From Candidatus Latescibacterota bacterium (GTDB lineage Bacteria; Latescibacterota; 4484-107), in assembly GCA_030613045.1 (NCBI GenBank), contig JAUWMS010000257.1:1-5117 (forward strand): a stretch of DNA of 5,117 nt, in the 5' to 3' direction. The notes under the pieces are model-generated. The model was not told the origin of the DNA and made no database searches. It saw only the letters and a list, made by a program, of their open reading frames with translations. The position numbers and the translations under genes are program-made. This document shows, piece after piece, positions 1 to 5,117 of this stretch (its first letter is position 1; each line of letters starts with the position of its first letter).

Positions 1-1
1 G

Positions 2-1507
2 TTGGGATACGGAGAAGGAACGCATCCGGTTGCGATAACCGTAAAATTGGGGGTGCAAAAGGCGTATCGCATCTGGCTGGGCATGTATAGTTTCATTCAG
101 CACTCTCGGATACGAGCGCGGTTGAGCGACGATCTGTGTTGCCGGATGATAAGTCCGCCACAGGAAATGGGAAGAATAAGTCTCCCTGTTTTACACGAAA
201 TCTTCTGGAAAGAGGCCGACTTAACGGGGCAAGAGTTGATCTTAGAAGCGGCTTACAGTCCGGATCACTATCCGGGAGCGCTGGCCTATATCCGTTTAGA
301 ACCCATTGAGGAGCGTCACCTGACAGAAGAAGAGAGCGTGCGTTATCCTCTGACGATCACGAACGATGGATACGGTATCTTCGGCGAGTTTCCCCATGCG
401 CGCCCCGAGGATCTGCTTGAGTCCTTTGAAAGCATTCCGGATGGAACTTGTATGCGGTTGCTGCTCTGGGGTTGCGGTGAGGGAGATATCTGCAATTACC
501 CCACCGAGGTGGGTACGTACCAGCCTCACGTTTCCGGCGCTTGCCTGAGCTATTTTTACCATACCATGTATAGCAATAGGAAGCTCTGGAAGGAGCAGGG
601 ATGGAATAGCCTGAAGTTGGTAAGGGACTATGCCAGAAACCGGGGATGGGAGTTTCAGGCCTACATCCGGGTGGAGGCGTTCTACGCGCAATATCCTTTT
701 GATCGCATCCGCTCAAAATTCTTCCTGGACCATCCTGAGTATCATTGCTTTGATCGCGAGGGCCAACGCGTAGGGCGGTTGAGTTACGCCTATCCTGAAG
801 TGCAAGCGCATATCCTGAGTTTGATAAGCGAGATAGCAGATTACGGCCCGGACGGTGTATGCCTAACCTTTGTCCGGGGGGTTCCGCTGGTGCTCTACGA
901 ACCCATTATGGTGGAAGGATTCAGGAAAAAACACGGAGTGGATCCGCGGACGTTAGACGAGTTGGATACGCGTTGGTTGGCGTACCAGGCCGAAGTAATT
1001 ACGCCATTTATGAGAAGCGTTAAGGCGCTTCTAAAACCTCATCAGCGTTTGTCTGCGATCCTTCCGGGAAATGAATGGGACTGCAAGCGGTGGGGATTGG
1101 ACGTCGCGTCCTGGGTCAAAGAGGGCATCGTGGACGATCTTTTTCCGGTGGGTCAGCGTTTCAACGAGGAGGATGTACACGTGGACAGCCCGGAGAACCT
1201 GGACTTTCAATATTTCGATCAACTGAAAGGGCGGGAGCACAAACGGGTCATTCCCATGCTGTATCCCTGGAACAAGTTTCAGGACGACTACGCGGGATGG
1301 CGGCGGCTCATGTTTTCATTTTTAGATCAAGGGGCGGATGGCTATGCCGTGTGGGACGGGACGAAGCATATCGGCAAGATCGGGGATATCGGCTACGAAG
1401 CGAGAAGCAGCGAAGGGATGCCTCCCAAAACGGTGTTCAGAGCCGTAAAACTGTTGACCCTGAACGGATATCGGTTCGACCGGTACCATCATTTTGAGGT
1501 GGTATAA
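2..1507 (+). CDS. Putative glycoside hydrolase, TIM-barrel GHL10-like, 5'-truncated
   Basis: The frame is open from the left edge to a TAA at 1505-1507. The visible 501 codons are therefore probably the C-terminal part of a longer protein, and the TTG at position 2 is unlikely to be the true start. Counting that codon as 1, residues 1-100 look like a beta-rich accessory domain, with alternating hydrophobic segments and the phrase WKEADLTGQ. Residues about 146-490 read as a TIM barrel, with strand-like segments at MRLLLWG (151-157), WEFQAYIRVE (216-225), GPDGVCLTF (282-290) and GYAVWDG (447-453). The GPDGVCLTFVRG segment, followed by a helix rich in W, Y and R (GVDPRTLDELDTRWLAYQ), resembles the 'DGIHLDYIRYP' region of family-10-like glycosyl hydrolases (GHL10). 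The Asp usual in that motif is Thr here. Candidate acidic residues are E225, E358 and D452. A role on a glycan is inferred from fold resemblance and from the GH127 neighbour. The substrate cannot be named, and it could also be a non-catalytic relative. Confidence 0.6.
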   Translation: MGYGEGTHPVAITVKLGVQKAYRIWLGMYSFIQHSRIRARLSDDLCCRMISPPQEMGRISLPVLHEIFWKEADLTGQELILEAAYSPDHYPGALAYIRLEPIEERHLTEEESVRYPLTITNDGYGIFGEFPHARPEDLLESFESIPDGTCMRLLLWGCGEGDICNYPTEVGTYQPHVSGACLSYFYHTMYSNRKLWKEQGWNSLKLVRDYARNRGWEFQAYIRVEAFYAQYPFDRIRSKFFLDHPEYHCFDREGQRVGRLSYAYPEVQAHILSLISEIADYGPDGVCLTFVRGVPLVLYEPIMVEGFRKKHGVDPRTLDELDTRWLAYQAEVITPFMRSVKALLKPHQRLSAILPGNEWDCKRWGLDVASWVKEGIVDDLFPVGQRFNEEDVHVDSPENLDFQYFDQLKGREHKRVIPMLYPWNKFQDDYAGWRRLMFSFLDQGADGYAVWDGTKHIGKIGDIGYEARSSEGMPPKTVFRAVKLLTLNGYRFDRYHHFEVV

Positions 1508-1655
1508 GGAGGCTGGATGTATGATGCCTCTCCAAGTTAATTCTGATGCAGGGACAGCCTGGCGTTCCTCAACTGCAAAGCTCGCGAAGATGCAACGATA
1601 CGCAGAGAGAAATACTTTGCGAACTCTGCACCTACTTTGGGTCCTTTGTGGTTAG
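1508..1655 (+). other. Intergenic: strong Shine-Dalgarno with aborted short reading frames
   Basis: An AAGGAGG at 1506-1512 overlaps the stop codon of the upstream gene. It is followed by ATGs at 1517, 1521 and 1524. The 1517 frame stops after seven codons. The 1521 frame gives a 44-residue peptide ending at TAG 1653-1655. That peptide matches no family I know, and its last third lies in the degenerate repeat. The Shine-Dalgarno can also pair weakly: GAGGC at 1509-1513 with GCCTC at 1526-1530. This could be the decayed start of a lost gene, a leader peptide, or chance. I do not call a gene here. Confidence 0.25.
1581..1655. repeat. Degenerate palindromic CGCAAAG-type intergenic repeat
   Basis: The stretch contains several variants of a CGCAAAG/CTTTGCG unit: GATGCAACG, CGCAGAG, CTTTGCG, CTTTGGG and CTTTGTGG. 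Its core is an imperfect hairpin, CGCAGAG (1601-1607) with CTTTGCG (1615-1621), pairing 6 of 7 positions around a 7-base loop. A second pairing, GCAGAG (1602-1607) with CTCTGC (1624-1629), is also possible. From memory, dispersed repeats made of GACGCAAAG units are common between genes of many environmental bacteria, and this reads like a worn copy. The function is unknown. Assignment to that repeat class is recognition, not a search result. Confidence 0.45.
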
Positions 1656-1713
1656 AGGGACTCCGTTTCCCGTTTACCGGAAGATCAATTCCACACGGTG
1701 AAATTTTATTGAA

Positions 1714-1720
1714 AGGTGAT
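1714..1720 (+). promoter_or_regulatory. Ribosome binding site deciding the GH127 start
   Basis: AGGTGAT matches part of the anti-Shine-Dalgarno complement (AAGGAGGTGATC). It lies four bases before the GTG at 1725. The earlier in-frame candidates, GTG at 1716 and ATG at 1719, overlap this site and would have no usable ribosome binding site of their own. Confidence 0.5.
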
Positions 1721-1724
1721 GACT

Positions 1725-3491
1725 GTGACACTTCTGCCAGAACAAACGGTACTTCACCCGATTCCACCGGCGAATGTGAGGGTGTCGGGCGAGTTACTGA
1801 AGCGGCTCAAACGAGCAGCAAACAGGCTGTTGTATGAACCGCCGTATTCGGAAGGATACCTCCTCCACAGCGTGAACTACGCACCGGATACATTGAGCCA
1901 CTTCGCCGATTGGAGCGGAGATATGAGCGGACGCTGGGTCTACGCGCTGACCTCGGCACAGCGGATCACCGGTGAGCCGTATGCGAAGTTGACGACAATT
2001 GCCGAGAGACTGAGGAAGTGCCAGAGGGGGGATGGGCATTTCGGAAAGGAGCAACCGATTTCCACCACCGATCGCGCCCAGATTTATGGCAACGGTTGGG
2101 TTTTGCTGGCTCTGACGGAATTTGCCCTGAGCACGGGTGATGAACATTTTCTCCAGGCGGCAAGACGGCTTGGGGACTACTATGTTACAGTTCAGGACTA
2201 TTGGTTCGATTCCTCTGAGCGGATGAAGACTGATGAATTCTACGCCAAAGATTTTTCTAACTTCCTTCATGCCCTCGAAGGCCTTGTGCTCCTATACCGG
2301 GTTACACAGAAACCGCAATATCTGGAAATCTCGCGGCGGATGGCGGACAACCTGTTGTCCTTTTCCGAGTCAGATCACAGCCATAATTTTCTCTCTACGA
2401 GAAGGGGGCTTCTGGATCTTTACGGAGTTACGGGGGAAGCTCGTTACCTTGAAATGGCTGAAGCGGATTGGGGCAGAGTGCGAAATTCCGCCATGATTCC
2501 CACCGGAGGGGTCTTCGAGCGGTTCAAAGATCCCCGTAGAGATGAAGGATGCACCGAGGCGGATTGGCTGCGATTCAACCTTCAGTTGTGGCAGTGTACG
2601 GGAAAGACGCAGTACCTGGATTTGGCGGAACGAATTCTTCTGAACGACTTCTTTTACAACCAACTTTCCAATGGCGGCTTTGGTCACAACATCATCGCCC
2701 CGCTGCTGTCGAGAGACCCGCTGGAAGCCGTGTGGTGCTGCACCATGCATGGAACGCACACTTTGGCCGTTTTACCCCGGCATTTGGTTACGCACAGCGA
2801 ATCCGAGATATTCATCGGTTTGTATGCGTCGTGTCAAGTTGTCGTCCCCTGGCCCGAACCCGTTTCCATAACAATAGAGACCGATTCCCCCGCAGTTAGC
2901 GAAATGAAAATCACCGTTGCGACAGCGTCCAGCTGTGAATTTGGTCTCAACATTCGGGTGGCGCCATGGGCAACGCTGGAACAAATAACTATAGACGGGA
3001 AACCCGTGGAAGGGAAACTGCGAGATAGTTTTATTCGACTCCAACAAAACTGGGAGGGAGAAACGACTATCGAGATGAAACTCGGCTACTGCTTGTGGAT
3101 TGAAGCCGATGGGAACCCTGTACCTAAGTCTGAAATCATATCCGGAAGGGCATGGTTGGATGCCAGCCTGTTCTTTGGGCCGCTGCTTCTTACCCACAAC
3201 ACGGAGAGCATCGAGGGGGTCTCTCCGGCCCTTTTGCTTCCTGTGGATGGGAACGGACAGTTTGCCTCCGAGGTCATTACAAGCATTCAACAGAATCTTC
3301 AGAGCCGGAATTGCTCTCCCTTGTCACTCTATGAGGCCACGGGCGCAGAGGTTTGGGGGGAGCAGGAATCTATCGATGCCTTATTGACTGCTGCGTCCAT
3401 CGCCCCGAAGCGCCTGTGCTCACTCAATCCGGCCAGCGAACGCCAAGGACGATTTTACAGGTTCCCTATTATCCTGACGGATGTTGAGTGA
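1725..3491 (+). CDS. Glycoside hydrolase family 127 (DUF1680) protein, beta-L-arabinofuranosidase-like
   Basis: Probable retaining exo-glycosidase of the GH127 (beta-L-arabinofuranosidase) superfamily, 588 residues from GTG 1725. That is close to the usual 600-650. The alternative starts 1716 and 1719 add two or three residues. Numbering from 1725, residues about 50-330 form the alpha/alpha-barrel, with the family-like phrases WSGDMSGRWVYALTSA (63-78) and, twice, 'TG.A.YL..A' helical hairpins. The metal and catalytic motifs are present. E274-G-C276 (in DEGCTEADW) matches the family Glu-x-Cys, and W337-C338-C339 matches the Cys-Cys pair. In the characterised Bifidobacterium enzyme HypBA1 these residues hold zinc, and the first Cys of the pair is the nucleophile. 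The general-acid Glu may be E265 (TGGVFERF). Residues about 370-460 form a beta-sandwich (LNIRVAPWAT). No signal peptide or membrane segment is seen, so it is probably cytoplasmic, acting on imported oligosaccharides. The Cys-Cys context (CCTMHGTHTL rather than CCPPN) is divergent, so the sugar specificity is uncertain. Confidence 0.88.
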   Translation: MTLLPEQTVLHPIPPANVRVSGELLKRLKRAANRLLYEPPYSEGYLLHSVNYAPDTLSHFADWSGDMSGRWVYALTSAQRITGEPYAKLTTIAERLRKCQRGDGHFGKEQPISTTDRAQIYGNGWVLLALTEFALSTGDEHFLQAARRLGDYYVTVQDYWFDSSERMKTDEFYAKDFSNFLHALEGLVLLYRVTQKPQYLEISRRMADNLLSFSESDHSHNFLSTRRGLLDLYGVTGEARYLEMAEADWGRVRNSAMIPTGGVFERFKDPRRDEGCTEADWLRFNLQLWQCTGKTQYLDLAERILLNDFFYNQLSNGGFGHNIIAPLLSRDPLEAVWCCTMHGTHTLAVLPRHLVTHSESEIFIGLYASCQVVVPWPEPVSITIETDSPAVSEMKITVATASSCEFGLNIRVAPWATLEQITIDGKPVEGKLRDSFIRLQQNWEGETTIEMKLGYCLWIEADGNPVPKSEIISGRAWLDASLFFGPLLLTHNTESIEGVSPALLLPVDGNGQFASEVITSIQQNLQSRNCSPLSLYEATGAEVWGEQESIDALLTAASIAPKRLCSLNPASERQGRFYRFPIILTDVE

Positions 3492-3492
3492 A

Positions 3493-3515
3493 GCTCCCCA
3501 CCCAAAGGGCGGAGC
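3493..3515 (+). other. Small hairpin between the GH127 and metallo-hydrolase genes
   Basis: GCTCC (3493-3497) pairs with GGAGC (3511-3515). Inside that, CCC (3501-3503) pairs with GGG (3507-3509) around an AAA loop, with an asymmetric internal loop between the two helices. It starts two bases after the TGA of the GH127 gene. No T tract follows, so it is not a standard intrinsic terminator. It may slow or process the transcript, or mean nothing. Confidence 0.3.
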
Positions 3516-3544
3516 ATTCTCGACGACTTTCGTAAAACAAGAAT

Positions 3545-3548
3545 GGAG
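3545..3548 (+). promoter_or_regulatory. Ribosome binding site deciding the metallo-hydrolase start
   Basis: GGAG lies six bases before the ATG at 3555, which is ideal spacing. The site overlaps the earlier in-frame ATG at 3543, which has no good site of its own. The start at 3555 is therefore preferred, giving a protein that begins MNDRPFIQFLGTGAGD. Confidence 0.5.
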
Positions 3549-3554
3549 ACTATT

Positions 3555-4433
3555 ATGAACGACAGACCTTTCATTCAATTCCTCGGCACGGGCGCCGGTG
3601 ATTGCCTGGAGCTCTCTCCCCCAAACGCTGCCGATGCGAAGAAGATTGCCGATAAATATCCCGGAGGACGAAGTTTTCGCCATGCGCCCTCGCTATTCAT
3701 CTCCCCGGATATAATCGTGGATCTTATTGGCCGCGCGCAGATGCAAGCATACGGGATTCCCGAGGAGGCTGTCCGGCATCTGCTGATCACCCACGCGCAC
3801 GACGACCATTTCCAGCCCTTGGCCATTCTGGATGCGACCTCCGGATTGCCCCATCCATGGACCGTATATGGAAATACCACCGTAGCCCATGCGATGGATT
3901 TTGCCTCAACTCACAGATGGGATCCCTCAGAAGGTCGCTTCGAGTGGATCGAGAAACCCCGGGAAATATCGGTTCAAACTGTGGGTCCCGGCCAGACTTT
4001 CACTGTGGGTGCCTCCACGGTGACTGCGCTTTCCGCCAAGCACATGATCGATGTCGAGCGGATGATTCAGCAGGAACAAGTCTTAAACTATGTGATCGAA
4101 CGCGGCGGCAAAACCCTGTTCTACGGTCTGGATTCCTCCTATATGTTGCCCGAGAGCATGGAGGTCCTATCCGCGTTTCAGTTTGACATCGCCGTTTTCG
4201 ACGCCACTTTTGGCCATCTGGAGATAGATCCCGGCAAATCGGGCCACCAAAATTTCAGGATGCTGGACACAACCATCGCGGAGTTCCGGGAGGCGAATCT
4301 TTTCAAGCAGGATGCGGTCATTGTCGCTGATCACATAAGCTATTATGAGGTCGAACCCTACGAAGAGATCGTGGAGGAATTGGCCGGGAAAGGGATTGTC
4401 CTGGCCTATGACGGGATGAGGTTGGAATTTTGA
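3555..4433 (+). CDS. Metallo-beta-lactamase-fold hydrolase (PhnP/RNase Z-like)
   Basis: A 292-residue cytoplasmic hydrolase of the metallo-beta-lactamase superfamily, about the usual length for single-domain members. It begins with the strand-loop IQFLGTGAGD, as in PhnP and RNase Z relatives (FLGTG). The metal ligands can be read in order, numbered from ATG 3555: H80-A-H82-D-D84-H85 (THAHDDHF), H163 (SAKHMID), D193 (FYGLDSSY) and H260 (ADHIS). D216 sits in the VFDATFGH strand typical of this branch. The complete set predicts a two-metal phosphodiesterase- or lactonase-type active site. Relatives of this shape include PhnP, which opens phosphoribosyl cyclic phosphate, but no phosphonate gene is visible here, so the substrate is unknown. 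It lies 63 bases after the GH127 gene on the same strand and may share its transcript. The ATG at 3543 is an alternative start. Confidence 0.85.
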   Translation: MNDRPFIQFLGTGAGDCLELSPPNAADAKKIADKYPGGRSFRHAPSLFISPDIIVDLIGRAQMQAYGIPEEAVRHLLITHAHDDHFQPLAILDATSGLPHPWTVYGNTTVAHAMDFASTHRWDPSEGRFEWIEKPREISVQTVGPGQTFTVGASTVTALSAKHMIDVERMIQQEQVLNYVIERGGKTLFYGLDSSYMLPESMEVLSAFQFDIAVFDATFGHLEIDPGKSGHQNFRMLDTTIAEFREANLFKQDAVIVADHISYYEVEPYEEIVEELAGKGIVLAYDGMRLEF

Positions 4434-4447
4434 GTCCGGTACTCAAA
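4429..4447 (+). other. Perfect short hairpin straddling the metallo-hydrolase stop codon
   Basis: TTTGAGT (4429-4435) and ACTCAAA (4441-4447) are exact reverse complements around the loop CCGGT. The stem contains the TGA stop (4431-4433). It is weak in G and C and is not followed by a T run, so a terminator role is doubtful. It may be a processing or mRNA-end structure. Confidence 0.35.
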
Positions 4448-4453
4448 CATTTC

Positions 4454-4613
4454 GGTTAACTAGGTGGACAAAATTAAATTCATAAAATTTCATGTGTTTT
4501 CTATAAGGAATCCAGGAACCCAGGAGAGGGCTGTAGTGCATTTCGGAGGAATTGTTTTCTCCTGGCTTCCTGGTTTCCTAATTGTGAAAATGATTTTGTC
4601 CGGGAACTTACCC
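4454..4613. repeat. Palindromic MITE-like element with CCAGGAA arms
   Basis: The inner arms are 21 bases each, 4507-4527 and the reverse complement of 4558-4578, and match at 19 of 21 positions. Their cores are CCAGGAACCCAGGAG and CTCCTGGCTTCCTGG. The outer arms match perfectly for nine bases: GGACAAAAT at 4466-4474 and ATTTTGTCC at 4593-4601. A weaker match extends these to 4454 and 4613 (15 of 21 overall). Between outer and inner arms both sides carry AT-rich sequence with a shared TTTTC. The whole can fold as one long hairpin around about 30 bases (4528-4557). There is no coding capacity. The layout fits a miniature inverted-repeat element or a REP-like extragenic palindrome. No target-site duplication is obvious, so the boundaries are approximate. 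Confidence 0.65.
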
Positions 4614-4624
4614 CACACGTTATG

Positions 4625-4709
4625 GTCATTGCGAGGAACCAAGCGACGAAGCAATCCCATAGGTAAACACAACAAACACCGAGATGGCGCCGCTGTCGCT
4701 CGCAATGAC
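4625..4709. repeat. Palindromic repeat with GTCATTGCGAG terminal inverted repeats
   Basis: An 85-base element bounded by GTCATTGCGAG at 4625-4635 and its exact reverse complement CTCGCAATGAC at 4699-4709. Both ends continue inward with CGAC (4643-4646, and GTCG at 4695-4698 on the other side), displaced by eight extra bases (GAACCAAG) in the left arm. Further in, GCAATCCC on the left mirrors GAGATGGC on the right. From memory, GTCATTGCGAGGA-type ends followed by AGCGACGAAGCAATC are a very widespread class of dispersed intergenic repeat in environmental bacteria. They often produce false ORFs containing LRGTKQS-like strings. No transposase is present, so any movement would need one supplied from elsewhere. 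Confidence 0.7.
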
Positions 4710-4867
4710 AAGGTGCTCTATGGCGTTTCAGAGGGGACTAAAATATGCTAAGGAGTGGTATAGAATACGACTTTTGCAGTTAAACACCGACGGACGAGGA
4801 CATCCGTTACGAAAAGGTCTTTTCTCAGATCGACCCCGTGCAGAGGAAGACTATCCAAACTTAACGG

Positions 4868-4873
4868 AAAGGA
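4868..4873 (+). promoter_or_regulatory. Ribosome binding site of the ornithine cyclodeaminase-like gene
   Basis: AAAGGA lies five bases (all A) before the ATG at 4879. This makes 4879 a well-supported start. Confidence 0.55.
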
Positions 4874-4878
4874 AAAAA

Positions 4879-5117
4879 ATGAATCCCGAAAGCGTGCTTT
4901 ACCTGAGCCGGAAAGACGTGGAGCATGTGAATTTGCCCATGCCGGAGATCATTGATGCATTGGACGCGATGTTCAAAGAAAAGGGAGCGGGACGCGTTGA
5001 GATGCCGCCCAAACCCGGCATCCATACGCGCAAAGATGCGTTCATCCACGCGATGCCTGCCTATATCCCCAGTCTGGAGTCGGCGGGCATGAAATGGGTT
5101 TCGGGATATCCTGAAAA
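4879..5117 (+). CDS. Ornithine cyclodeaminase/mu-crystallin family protein, 3'-truncated
   Basis: The gene runs off the right edge. 79 complete codons are visible, about a quarter of a usual 320-340 residue protein. The N-terminus MNPESVLYLSRKDVEHV, then MPEIIDALDAMF (21-32), is the standard opening of this family: a short strand, then a helix that builds the dimer and substrate face. HAMPAYIP (57-64) and AGMKWVSGYPE (69-79) match the conserved 'P.Y......G.KWVSG.P.N' block. K72 of that block corresponds to the lysine that contacts the substrate carboxylate in ornithine cyclodeaminase. Family members are NAD(P)-dependent and include ornithine cyclodeaminase (ornithine to proline plus ammonia), alanine dehydrogenase, ketimine reductases and siderophore-pathway enzymes such as SbnB. 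The visible part cannot separate these. The nucleotide-binding domain lies outside the window. The repeat-filled gap upstream suggests it has its own promoter. Confidence 0.85.
   Translation, partial: MNPESVLYLSRKDVEHVNLPMPEIIDALDAMFKEKGAGRVEMPPKPGIHTRKDAFIHAMPAYIPSLESAGMKWVSGYPE

Larger units (their letters stand above)
4434..4878. other. Repeat-filled intergenic region without a convincing gene
   Basis: This 445-base gap separates the metallo-hydrolase from the ornithine cyclodeaminase-like gene. Two palindromic elements occupy 4454-4613 and 4625-4709. The remaining 4710-4868 shows no convincing hairpin or promoter pair. The open frames crossing the gap translate the repeats: one, on the + strand at 4464-4751, includes the string SLRGTKRRSNPIG. 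They have no gene character. A promoter for the downstream gene is expected between about 4710 and 4868, but I could not identify one with confidence. Confidence 0.6.

Noticed and set aside
2..4. TTG at position 2 as the true start of the first gene
   Set aside because: No upstream stop or ribosome binding site can be seen in the window. The frame is open to the edge, so the start most likely lies further left.
1521..1655. 44-codon frame after the AAGGAGG site as a real small gene
   Set aside because: It has no recognisable family, no clear hydrophobic or motif pattern, and ends inside a degenerate repeat. It is kept only as an observation.
1537..1767. 76-codon frame on the - strand
   Set aside because: It covers the degenerate repeat and the start of the GH127 gene, and shows no protein-like features.
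2772..3290. 172-codon frame on the - strand inside the GH127 gene
   Set aside because: It is a shadow of a well-supported gene, with a composition unlike a folded protein and no family resemblance.
4454..4709. CRISPR array
   Set aside because: The repeats are inverted and belong to two different families. There is no series of direct repeats with regular spacers and no cas gene.
4464..4751. Open frame of 95 codons on the + strand, and an opposing 73-codon frame at 4490-4711
   Set aside because: Both are translations of the two palindromic repeats. They have no recognisable family, and strings such as SLRGTKRRSNPIG are typical false products of this repeat class.
4739..4760. Promoter at TAAAATAT or GGTATAGAAT upstream of the ornithine cyclodeaminase-like gene
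   Set aside because: The -10-like strings have no matching -35 hexamer at a suitable distance, so they could not be told from chance.

Overview
The window carries four protein-coding genes, all on the + strand. They look like part of an accessory carbohydrate and small-molecule metabolism region of an uncultured environmental bacterium. Base composition is moderate. Shine-Dalgarno sites are recognisable (AAAGGA, GGAG, AGGTGAT). The gaps hold three kinds of decayed palindromic repeat of a style seen in large-genome uncultured lineages. A divergent GH127 enzyme together with PhnP-like and ornithine-cyclodeaminase-like genes suggests something like Poribacteria, Latescibacteria, Armatimonadetes or Planctomycetes. 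That placement is only a guess, because the window has no phylogenetic marker.

Layout: (1) 2-1507 is the 3' part of a gene, cut by the left edge. It encodes a probable N-terminal beta-sandwich followed by a TIM-barrel region resembling the glycoside-hydrolase-like GHL10 group. (2) 1508-1724 is a gap with a strong but probably unproductive Shine-Dalgarno site and a degenerate repeat made of CGCAAAG-like units. (3) About 1725-3491 is a cytoplasmic GH127/DUF1680 (beta-L-arabinofuranosidase superfamily) protein that keeps the Glu-x-Cys and Cys-Cys metal/catalytic motifs. (4) 3555-4433 is a metallo-beta-lactamase-fold hydrolase with a complete two-metal ligand set. (5) 4434-4878 is a 445-base gap with no convincing gene. 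It holds two different palindromic, MITE-like elements almost back to back. (6) 4879 to the right edge is the start of an ornithine cyclodeaminase/mu-crystallin family gene, cut by the window end.

The first two genes are probably parts of one glycoside-degrading capability: a putative TIM-barrel glycosidase and a GH127 enzyme that may remove arabinofuranosyl or related sugars. The metallo-hydrolase follows after 63 bases and could be co-transcribed. The repeat-filled gap makes the ornithine cyclodeaminase-like gene likely to belong to a separate transcription unit. No CRISPR array, tRNA, rRNA, integrase, transposase or defence gene is visible. The less ordinary features are the altered active-site neighbourhoods of the two sugar-enzyme candidates and the crowding of three repeat families into about 5 kb.
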